DNA of 64,000 nucleotides, taken from Arcobacter venerupis (lineage in GTDB: Bacteria > Campylobacterota > Campylobacteria > Campylobacterales > Arcobacteraceae). The stretch is from positions 1,054,001-1,118,000 of the forward strand of contig NZ_CP053840.1 in the NCBI RefSeq assembly GCF_013201665.1, read 5' to 3'. How positions within the stretch are numbered: the stretch's first letter is position 1; every line of letters begins with the position of its first letter. The notes below the pieces were generated by a model that was not told where the DNA came from, ran no database searches, and saw only the letters and a list, made by a program, of their open reading frames with translations. Positions 9,472 through 16,852 of the stretch are shown piece after piece. The translations under genes and the position numbers were made by a program.

Positions 9472-10734
9472 ATGAGTAAAGATCTAATAAATAAGATTCT
9501 TATTACATTAGGCTTTATTTTTCTTTACAGATTACTGGCATACGTGCCAGTACCTGGAGTTAATATTGACGTAGTTAAAGAATTTTTCGACTCAAATGCT
9601 AACAATGCATTAGGTCTTGTAAATATGTTTAGTGGTAATGCAGTTGAAAGACTAAGTATTATTTCACTAGGAATTATGCCTTACATTACTGCTTCAATTA
9701 TTATGGAGCTTCTAGCAGCAACTTTCCCAGCACTTGGTAAAATGAAAAAAGAAAGAGATGGAATGCAAAAATATATGCAGATCATCAGATATACAACAAT
9801 TGTTATTACATTAATTCAATCTATTGGTGTTTCAGTTGGTCTTAATTCATTAACAGGGCAGAATGGACAAAGTGCTATTTCAATCGATATGAATACATTT
9901 ATTGCTGTTTCTGCAATTTCAATGTTAACTGGTACTATGCTTTTAATGTGGATTGGTGAACAAATCACACAAAAAGGTATTGGAAATGGTATTTCATTAA
10001 TTATTTTTGCTGGTATTGTTTCTGCAATCCCTCATGCAATTGGTGGAACTGTTGAATTAGTTAATAATGGACAAATGAATTTCTTAACAGTAATTGCAAT
10101 ATTAGTTATTATTATGGCAACTGTTGGGGCAATTATTTATGTAGAATTAGGTGAAAGAAGAGTTCCTGTTTCATATTCTAGAAAAGTAATGATGGAAAAT
10201 CAGAAAAAAAGAGTTATGAACTATATTCCTATTAAAGTGAATTTAAGTGGAGTAATTCCAGCGATTTTTGCTAGTGCTATTTTAATGTTCCCTGCAACTG
10301 TATTACATGGAAGTCAAAATAAATATTTAGTTATGATTGCTGATTATTTAAGTCCTACTTCATATACTTTTAACTTATTTATGTTTTTATTTGTAGTTTT
10401 CTTTGCATTTTTTTATGCATCAATTACATTTAATGCAAAAGATATTTCAGAAAACTTAAAAAAACAAGGTGGATTTATTCCAGGTGTAAGACCAGGAGCA
10501 AGTACAGCTGAATTTTTAAATGAAGTAGCCAGTAGATTAACTTTTTGGGGTGCGATTTACATGGGATTAATTTCAACTTTACCTTGGCTTGTTGTAAAAG
10601 CTATGGGTGTACCTTTCTATTTTGGAGGGGTTGCTGTACTAATTGTTGTACAAGTTGCTATTGATACTATGAGAAAAATTGAAGCTCAACAATATATGAA
10701 TAAATATCAAACACTAAGTGCGGTTGGACTATAA
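9472..10734 (+). CDS. secY: Preprotein translocase subunit SecY
   Basis: The 420-residue membrane protein has ten predicted helices and SecY signatures, including the first helix with YRLLAYVPVPGVN and the plug region. Later come GIGNGISLIIFAGIV and the cytoplasmic loop GERRVPVSY. SecY forms the channel that exports unfolded proteins with SecE, SecG and SecA. It sits two bases after rplO and three before map, as in many bacterial spc operons. Confidence 0.98.
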   Translation: MSKDLINKILITLGFIFLYRLLAYVPVPGVNIDVVKEFFDSNANNALGLVNMFSGNAVERLSIISLGIMPYITASIIMELLAATFPALGKMKKERDGMQKYMQIIRYTTIVITLIQSIGVSVGLNSLTGQNGQSAISIDMNTFIAVSAISMLTGTMLLMWIGEQITQKGIGNGISLIIFAGIVSAIPHAIGGTVELVNNGQMNFLTVIAILVIIMATVGAIIYVELGERRVPVSYSRKVMMENQKKRVMNYIPIKVNLSGVIPAIFASAILMFPATVLHGSQNKYLVMIADYLSPTSYTFNLFMFLFVVFFAFFYASITFNAKDISENLKKQGGFIPGVRPGASTAEFLNEVASRLTFWGAIYMGLISTLPWLVVKAMGVPFYFGGVAVLIVVQVAIDTMRKIEAQQYMNKYQTLSAVGL

Positions 10735-10736
10735 AA

Positions 10737-11501
10737 ATGGCAATCCCATTAAGAAAACCAAACGAAATAGAAAAACTTCGAACTGCAAACATTGCTGTTG
10801 CTAAAACATTAAATTATTTAAAAGATTCAGTTAAACCTGGAATGACTTTGAAAGAAGTTAATCTTTTAGGTGAAAAATTTATTGCTAGTTTAGGTGCTAG
10901 ACCAGCATTTAAAGGTTTATATGGTTTCCCAGCAGGTGTTTGTACTTCATTAAATGAAGTTATTATTCATGGAATTCCTAGTGATGTTGTTTTGAAAGAA
11001 GGCGACATCCTTGGTTTAGATATTGGTACAGAGATTGACGGTTGGTATGGTGATTCTGCTATAACAATGCCTATTGGAAAAATTTCAAAAGCTGATGAAG
11101 ATTTAATTGCTTGTTCAAAAGATGCTTTATACTATGCAATAGATATTATTCAAGAAGGTATGCGATTTAAAGAGTTATCAAAGGCTATCGAAGATTTTAT
11201 TGTCTCAAGAGGATATCAACCACTTGTAAGATTTTGTGGTCATGGTATTGGAAGAAAGCCTCATGAAGAACCAGAAATTCCTAATTACTTAGAAAATGGA
11301 AATGCAAAATCTGGTCCAAAAATAAAAAATGGAATGGTATTTTGTATTGAACCTATGATTTGCTCAAAAGACAGAAATCCTGTTATTTTGGAAAATGGTT
11401 GGGACGTTGTGTCAGCTGATGGGCTACGAGGTAGTCATTATGAACACACAGTTGCTGTAATTAATGGAAAAGCAGTTATTTTAAGTAATTCGGAAGATTA
11501 A
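10737..11501 (+). CDS. map: Type I methionine aminopeptidase
   Basis: The 254-residue enzyme removes initiator methionine from new proteins. All five metal ligands are visible: Asp95 in GLDIG, Asp106 in YGDSA, His169 in FCGHGIG, Glu205 in CIEPMI and Glu236 in HYEHTVAV. The catalytic His78 is in IIHGIPS. It is cotranscribed with secY and infA. Confidence 0.97.
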   Translation: MAIPLRKPNEIEKLRTANIAVAKTLNYLKDSVKPGMTLKEVNLLGEKFIASLGARPAFKGLYGFPAGVCTSLNEVIIHGIPSDVVLKEGDILGLDIGTEIDGWYGDSAITMPIGKISKADEDLIACSKDALYYAIDIIQEGMRFKELSKAIEDFIVSRGYQPLVRFCGHGIGRKPHEEPEIPNYLENGNAKSGPKIKNGMVFCIEPMICSKDRNPVILENGWDVVSADGLRGSHYEHTVAVINGKAVILSNSED

Positions 11502-11513
11502 GGGAGATAAAAA

Positions 11514-11732
11514 GTGGCAAAAGATGATGTAATAGTAATTGATGGAAAAGTAATTGAAGCTTTACCAAATGCTATGTTTAGAGTTGAATTGGATAATGGA
11601 CATGTAGTTTTATGTCATATCTCTGGAAAAATGAGAATGCACTACATTAAAATTTTACCAAATGATACTGTAAAGGTAGAAATAACACCTTATTCGTTAG
11701 ATAAAGGTAGAATCACACACAGATATAAATAA
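11514..11732 (+). CDS. infA: Translation initiation factor IF-1
   Basis: The 72-residue OB-fold protein carries the family core, including [18 protein letters not shown] and [18 protein letters not shown]-1 occupies the ribosomal A site during initiation. The start is GTG at 11514, read as Met, with AGGGAGA upstream. It closes the operon; the rpmJ-rpsM-rpsK group that often follows is not present. Confidence 0.97.
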   Translation: MAKDDVIVIDGKVIEALPNAMFRVELDNGHVVLCHISGKMRMHYIKILPNDTVKVEITPYSLDKGRITHRYK

Positions 11733-11749
11733 GCATATTTATATCAAAT

Positions 11750-11775
11750 TAAATAAGGAATTTTTTCCTTATTTA
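11750..11775 (+). terminator. Hairpin after infA, likely end of the ribosomal operon
   Basis: TAAATAAGGAA pairs with TTCCTTATTTA around a 4-nt T loop. The following bases are T-rich (TTCTTC). It is the first structure after infA and lies before the convergent 11903-12115 gene. Confidence 0.6.
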
Positions 11776-11902
11776 TTCTTCAAACAATCTAGAAACTTTC
11801 ATTCAAAACTTTTAAATATAAAAAACTATGAAGCCCAAACATATAATATTTCGCACACTTTAAAAAAGTTATACTACACATTTAGCTCCATAACTTTACA
11901 TA

Positions 11903-12115
11903 CTAATTAATTCTATTTTTTGTTATATCAATCTCTTTTTCAATTAATTCTTTTTGTTCAATCAATAATTCTAAATGTTTTTTTAATATTTCTCTATCTT
12001 TATAAGATTCAATTATAAAGTCATAAAGTTTTGGTCTGTTTTTTTTCCAATTATGTAAAGTTGTCTTATTTACATCTAAATCAAATTCTAGTTTTCTTAA
12101 ACTAGGTGCAGTCAT
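11903..12115 (-). CDS. Small HTH-like DNA-binding protein with C-terminal coiled coil
   Basis: This 70-residue protein is not a named family member to my eye. The first 30 residues read as a helix-turn-helix of the phage or transposase-helper kind (LRKLEFDLDVNKTTLHNWKK). Residues about 38-68 are a charged helix likely to pair as a coiled coil. Its promoter side carries four GAACAA/TTGTTC half-sites, suggesting that it binds there and controls itself and the divergent 12243 gene. It could alternatively be a remnant of a mobile element. Confidence 0.6.
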   Translation of the reverse strand: MTAPSLRKLEFDLDVNKTTLHNWKKNRPKLYDFIIESYKDREILKKHLELLIEQKELIEKEIDITKNRIN

Positions 12116-12159
12116 TTTAGTTCCTATTTTAAACTATTCTGCTATTTTATAAAATATTG

Positions 12160-12217
12160 GAACAAAAGTCAAGTATTATTATTAAATTGTTCTAATTATT
12201 GGAACAAATAATTGTTC
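12160..12217. promoter_or_regulatory. Cluster of GAACAA/TTGTTC half-sites, putative operator
   Basis: Half-sites lie at 12160-12165 (GAACAA), 12187-12192 (TTGTTC), 12202-12207 (GAACAA) and 12212-12217 (TTGTTC). The second and third form an inverted repeat with a 9-bp spacer, and the third and fourth an inverted repeat with a 4-bp spacer. The cluster fills the divergent gap between the small HTH gene and the uracil-DNA-glycosylase-like gene. Confidence 0.5.
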
Positions 12218-12242
12218 AAGAAAGATTTATGTACAATTTCAC

Positions 12243-12911
12243 ATGACAAAATTAGTAAAAAATCGTGTGTTAAAACATTTAAATTATTTAAAATCATTCG
12301 GTTATGAGTATCATGAACATTTAGATTTTTTTTCAACTAACATAAAAAATGTAAAATTACCTAATAATATAAGTGATTTAGGCGTTAGTGTTAATCACTG
12401 TTATTTATGTGAACTTTCAAAATGTCGAAAAAATGTCTTATTTGGTTATGGTAATATTAATTCTGATCTTATGTTTATAGGTGATGAGCCAAGTAATAGT
12501 GAAGATGAGTTAGGTTTACATTATGTTGGCAAAAGTGGTGAATTACTTATAAAAATGATTGAGAATGTTTTAAATGTAACTAAAGAAGATGTTTATTTCA
12601 CAACTTTAGTTAAATGTAAAAGCTTAAATGGTTTAAATAATACGATTGTTGATACATGTCATGATTATTTACTAAAACAAATTGAGTTGATAAAACCCAA
12701 ATTGATTGTTGCGCTTGGAGAAAAAACTTATTCGTACTTATTAAAAAATAGTGATAATTTTTCTCAGATTAGAGGAAAAGAATTAGTTTTTAACACAATA
12801 CCGTTAATTACTACATATTCACCAACTTTTTTATTAAGGAATCCTTCTTTTAAAAAAGATGCATATTATGATATGCTAAAAATAAAAAATTACATGGAGA
12901 GTTTAAATTGA
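12243..12911 (+). CDS. Family-4-type uracil-DNA glycosylase-like protein with altered motifs
   Basis: The 222-residue protein resembles iron-sulfur uracil-DNA glycosylases (UDGa/UDGb-like). Four candidate cluster cysteines are C53 and C56 (CYLC), C125 (VKC) and C139 (DTC). Motif A is GDEPSNSED (80-88) instead of the usual GEAPG-E, and motif B is TYSPTFLLRNP (191-201) where TYHPS is expected. The active-site histidine position is therefore Ser. It may be inactive or have another DNA substrate. It is the first gene of a set with the 12908 lipoprotein and aspS, overlapping the former by 4 bp. A TACAAT box ends 5 nt before the ATG. Confidence 0.75.
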   Translation: MTKLVKNRVLKHLNYLKSFGYEYHEHLDFFSTNIKNVKLPNNISDLGVSVNHCYLCELSKCRKNVLFGYGNINSDLMFIGDEPSNSEDELGLHYVGKSGELLIKMIENVLNVTKEDVYFTTLVKCKSLNGLNNTIVDTCHDYLLKQIELIKPKLIVALGEKTYSYLLKNSDNFSQIRGKELVFNTIPLITTYSPTFLLRNPSFKKDAYYDMLKIKNYMESLN

Positions 12912-14125
12912 AGCAAATAATTGCCCTAATGGTACTTATATTTCTATTTTTTGGTTGTACCCCAAAACAAACTGTACAATTGAAAATGCCAGGTAACCAT
13001 AAAATGGTTGCACAACCAGCAAAAAAAGATATTGTTGATGAAGATAAAAAAACAGTTGTTCAAGAACTTGAACCAATGGATATTATTGAATCAAATGGTA
13101 AAGATAAACCAGTTCAGTATGAAGTAGCTCCAATTATTGAAGGTGATAAAATCGAGAACCAAAGTACAACTCCTGGTTCTAGCGAAAATCAAATTCAGAT
13201 TGATCCTACAAAAGTAAAAATGAAAGTTGCATTCATTTACCCATCATCTTTAGTTTCGAAATATGCAAAATCGTCGATAAATACCATTTCAGGGTATTTA
13301 TCGCATCAAAATGCTGATTATGACCTTGTTGTAATTGACACTGAAAATGAAAATGTGGATAAAATTAATGCTGCTTTTCAAAAAGTAAGAGATGCAAATA
13401 TAACAAATGTAATTGCACTTTTTACTCCAAGTTCAGTTAATACTTTAAATAATGTTGTTTCAAATGATTTAAAAGTTTATTTACCGTTAATTGAAAAAAA
13501 TGATATTGCGACAAATAATCAAAGCTTAATTTTTGGTTCTATTTCATATGATGATCAAATTAAGAAATTAATGCAATATTCAAATGAAAACAATGTAATG
13601 TTTTATCAAGATACTTATTTAAGTTCTAAATTAAAAAGAACTTATGATGCTTTAGTTTATGATACAAGATTAAAAAGGGAAATAGATAAAAATGAAAAAA
13701 ACTTTAAAAATATCGTAACTGATTCAAGATTAAGAAATTCAACACTATTTTTAAATACTGACATTGTAAAAACATCATTAATTTTATCTCAATTAAGTTC
13801 TTATGATATTTATCCAAAAGTTGTTTTTTCAACACAACTAAATTACGACCCTTTATTAATGACATTAACACAAGATAAAGATAGAGATAGATTAATTGTG
13901 GCCAATTCAATTGATGTTGTTGATAAAGAGTTAAGAGATGATATCGCAACTTTAGGTGGAAATATTGTATATGAGTGGGTTGATTATTCAACTCTTGTTG
14001 GGATAAATTATTTATATTATGGACAAAACTCAAGTTTAGTTCCTACAAAAATCGAAAATAATCAAGCAATCTATACTCCAAGACTATTTAAAAGTACTGC
14101 GTATGGCTTTTTAGAAATTAAGTAA
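12908..14125 (+). CDS. Lipoprotein with a periplasmic-binding-fold-like C-terminal domain
   Basis: The start is TTG at 12908, overlapping the previous stop, and gives MKQIIALMVLIFLFFGC, a lipoprotein signal with lipid-attachment Cys17. A proline-, lysine- and glutamate-rich linker runs to about residue 95. The rest (from about KVAFIYPSSLVSKYAKS) resembles type-1 periplasmic-binding domains such as LpoA, the outer-membrane activator of penicillin-binding protein 1A. That link is a guess from fold-like patterns. It ends 31 nt before aspS. Confidence 0.6.
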   Translation: MKQIIALMVLIFLFFGCTPKQTVQLKMPGNHKMVAQPAKKDIVDEDKKTVVQELEPMDIIESNGKDKPVQYEVAPIIEGDKIENQSTTPGSSENQIQIDPTKVKMKVAFIYPSSLVSKYAKSSINTISGYLSHQNADYDLVVIDTENENVDKINAAFQKVRDANITNVIALFTPSSVNTLNNVVSNDLKVYLPLIEKNDIATNNQSLIFGSISYDDQIKKLMQYSNENNVMFYQDTYLSSKLKRTYDALVYDTRLKREIDKNEKNFKNIVTDSRLRNSTLFLNTDIVKTSLILSQLSSYDIYPKVVFSTQLNYDPLLMTLTQDKDRDRLIVANSIDVVDKELRDDIATLGGNIVYEWVDYSTLVGINYLYYGQNSSLVPTKIENNQAIYTPRLFKSTAYGFLEIK

Positions 14126-14156
14126 AATTTAGATAAAATCGCGAATATTTATAGAA

Positions 14157-15926
14157 ATGGAGTTAGAATTGAGAACACATTATTGTACAGATGTAACTGA
14201 AGCAAAAATTGGTGAAACTGTAACTGTTGCTGGTTGGGTAAACAGTAGACGTGACCACGGTGGAATTATATTTATAGATTTAAGAGATAAAAGTGGATTA
14301 GTTCAACTAGTAGCAGATCCAAGTGATAGTAAAGATGCGTTAGCAATTGCAGAAACTGTAAGAGATGAATATGTTTTAATTGCAACTGGACTTGTAAGAG
14401 CAAGAGGTGAGGGACTTGAAAATCCAAATCTAAAAACTGGTAAAATCGAAATTGTATTAAAAGATTTAGTAATTGAAAATAGATCAAAACCAATGCCTTT
14501 TGATATTAATGATGAAAAAGTTAATGATGAAATTAAATTAAGAAATAGATTTTTAGAATTAAGAAGTAGAAAATCATTTGAAATTTTCCAATTAAGAAGT
14601 AAAGCAACTATTCAAGTTCGAAATACTTTAGATGAATTAGGATTTTTAGATGTTGAAACTCCAATCTTAACTAAATCAACTCCAGAAGGTGCAAGAGATT
14701 ATTTGGTTCCATCAAGAGTTCATCCTGGTGAATTTTATGCATTACCACAATCTCCACAATTATTTAAACAACTTTTAATGGTTGCAGGATTTGATAAATA
14801 TTTCCAAATTGCAAAATGTTTCAGAGATGAAGATTTAAGAGCTGATAGACAACCTGAATTTACTCAAATAGACGTTGAAATGTCATTTTGTACACAAGAA
14901 GATGTTATAAAAGTTGCTGAGAGATTAATTTATGATGTATTTACAAAATGTGGAAAAACAATTCCATCAACATTTAAAAGAATGAAATACTCAGAAGCTA
15001 TGGAAAAATATGGTTCAGACAAACCTGATTTAAGAATTGATATGCCACTTGTTGATGTTATTGATATTTTCGCAAACTCAACAAACGAAATTTTTGCAGA
15101 AATTGCAAAAGACAAAAAAAACAACAGAATCAAAGCTTTAAAATGTAAAAACGGAGATAATATCTTCTCTAAAAGACAAATGAAAGGTTTTGAAGATTAT
15201 GTTAGAAAATTTGGAGCTAAAGGTTTAGGTTACTTCCAAATGAAAGAAGATGGATTAAAAGGTCCATTAACTAAATTCTTCTCTGAATCTGATTTAGAAG
15301 AAATCGTAAAAGTAACTGAACTTGAAGTTGGTGACGTTGTATTCTTTGGAGCGGGAGCTAAAAAAGTAGTTTGGGATTATATGGGAAGATTTAGATTATT
15401 CCTAGCTGCTGAAATGGATATTGTTCCAGCTGATGCTTTAGAATTTTTATGGGTTGTTGATTTCCCAATGTTCGAAGTTGAAGATGGAAGAACAAAAGCT
15501 TTACACCATCCATTTACAATGCCAAAATCACTTGAAGATACTTCTGATTTAGAAGCTATTGAATCAATTGCTTATGATATTGTTTTAAATGGTACAGAGC
15601 TTGGTGGTGGAAGTATTAGAATTCATAAAGAAGAGATTCAATCAAAAGTATTTAAACTTATGGGAATTTCAGACGAAGAAGCAAGAGAGAAATTTGGTTT
15701 CTTACTTGATGCACTTCAATATGGAGCACCATCACATGGTGGATTTGCTTTAGGACTTGATAGAATGATAATGTTATTAGCAGGAACTGATTCAATCAGA
15801 GATGTAATAGCATTTCCAAAAACTCAAAAAGCTCAATGTTTATTAACTCAAGCTCCATCAAGCGTTGATGAAGAGCAATTAAAAGAGTTAGGTATTAGAT
15901 TAAGAAAAACTGTTACTGATTTATAA
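14157..15926 (+). CDS. aspS: Aspartyl-tRNA synthetase (likely non-discriminating)
   Basis: The 589-residue class II enzyme has an N-terminal OB anticodon-binding domain and motif 2 [19 protein letters not shown] bacterial insertion domain follows, then the C-terminal motif 3 GLDRMIMLL. It charges tRNA-Asp. In Campylobacterota that lack AsnRS, such enzymes also charge tRNA-Asn for GatCAB amidation; that is family knowledge, not read here. A TAAAAT -10-like box lies about 20 nt upstream. Confidence 0.97.
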   Translation: MELELRTHYCTDVTEAKIGETVTVAGWVNSRRDHGGIIFIDLRDKSGLVQLVADPSDSKDALAIAETVRDEYVLIATGLVRARGEGLENPNLKTGKIEIVLKDLVIENRSKPMPFDINDEKVNDEIKLRNRFLELRSRKSFEIFQLRSKATIQVRNTLDELGFLDVETPILTKSTPEGARDYLVPSRVHPGEFYALPQSPQLFKQLLMVAGFDKYFQIAKCFRDEDLRADRQPEFTQIDVEMSFCTQEDVIKVAERLIYDVFTKCGKTIPSTFKRMKYSEAMEKYGSDKPDLRIDMPLVDVIDIFANSTNEIFAEIAKDKKNNRIKALKCKNGDNIFSKRQMKGFEDYVRKFGAKGLGYFQMKEDGLKGPLTKFFSESDLEEIVKVTELEVGDVVFFGAGAKKVVWDYMGRFRLFLAAEMDIVPADALEFLWVVDFPMFEVEDGRTKALHHPFTMPKSLEDTSDLEAIESIAYDIVLNGTELGGGSIRIHKEEIQSKVFKLMGISDEEAREKFGFLLDALQYGAPSHGGFALGLDRMIMLLAGTDSIRDVIAFPKTQKAQCLLTQAPSSVDEEQLKELGIRLRKTVTDL

Positions 15927-15958
15927 TTGTTAAGCAACAAATTAGTGGAAAGAATTAA

Positions 15959-16738
15959 ATGATAAAAATATTTTTCATATTGTTTTTTCCGCTTTTTGTT
16001 TTTTCAAAAACTTTCACACTTACTTATTTTCCTTTAGAAACTTATCTTATAAATAAAATAGCAAAAAATGAACTTAAAAATAGAGAAATTTCAAGAAAGT
16101 ATACAGATACTTTTGTTCAATTACCTAAATCAGAAATTTCAAGATTAGCAAATGCAAAAGTATTTTTTCATTTAGGATTAGATATTGAAAAAGAATATGC
16201 AGAAATTTTATTAAAACAAAACCCTAATATAATAGTTGTAGATTTATCATTAAATGTAAAAAAAATAGATAATAATCCATATATTTGGACTGATCCTCTT
16301 AATTTACGAATTATTGCAAAAAATATGTATGACACTTTTGTAAAATATGATAAAAGCAAAGAAAACTATTACAAAGTTAATTATCAAAATTTTCTTGATG
16401 AAATTGACCAAACATTTTTAAAAATAAAACTAAAATTAGATAAAAGTGAAATAGAGAGTATTTATGTTTTTGATGATTATTGGGAATATTTTGCAAAAAG
16501 ATTTGTAATAAAAACAATTCATAGAGAAAAGAGATATTTAAATATTTCAGAAATCCCACAATTAATAGAATTCTCAAAAGAAAAGAACATAAATAAATTA
16601 TTATCTACAAATGAAGAGAATAAAGACTTTATAATTTCATTAACTAATAATTTAAATATAAAAGCAGTTGAAAGCGATATATTTGATGATAAATGGCAAA
16701 CAAATCTTTTAGAATTAGCTCAAAATATTACAAAATAG
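15959..16738 (+). CDS. ZnuA-like periplasmic metal-binding protein lacking the histidine ligands
   Basis: The 259-residue protein has a signal peptide (residues about 1-16) and aligns by eye with ZnuA/TroA zinc-binding proteins. The usual first ligand region (PHxYE) reads DTFVQLPKSE, the DPHvW motif is NPYIW (106-110), and the FHdawgYF region is FDDYWEYF (171-178). All three expected histidines are replaced. No permease or ATPase gene is adjacent. It may bind no metal or a different ligand. Confidence 0.65.
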   Translation: MIKIFFILFFPLFVFSKTFTLTYFPLETYLINKIAKNELKNREISRKYTDTFVQLPKSEISRLANAKVFFHLGLDIEKEYAEILLKQNPNIIVVDLSLNVKKIDNNPYIWTDPLNLRIIAKNMYDTFVKYDKSKENYYKVNYQNFLDEIDQTFLKIKLKLDKSEIESIYVFDDYWEYFAKRFVIKTIHREKRYLNISEIPQLIEFSKEKNINKLLSTNEENKDFIISLTNNLNIKAVESDIFDDKWQTNLLELAQNITK

Positions 16739-16820
16739 AAAACAACAAAAATTATTTTTTACAATAGTATATTTTATATACATCTGTATATAGATTTAAA
16801 ATTTTTAATAACATATAATA

Positions 16821-16848
16821 ATTCCTAAGATACTAAAAGATTAGGAAT
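16821..16848 (+). promoter_or_regulatory. Inverted repeat covering the ribosome site of the Cache/CheW gene
   Basis: ATTCCTAA (16821-16828) pairs with TTAGGAAT (16841-16848). The Shine-Dalgarno-like AGGA is inside the 3' arm, four bases before the ATG. Folding of the mRNA would hide the ribosome site. A TATAAT box lies at 16814-16819, so the hairpin could be at the very 5' end of the message. Confidence 0.4.
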
Positions 16849-16852
16849 AATT

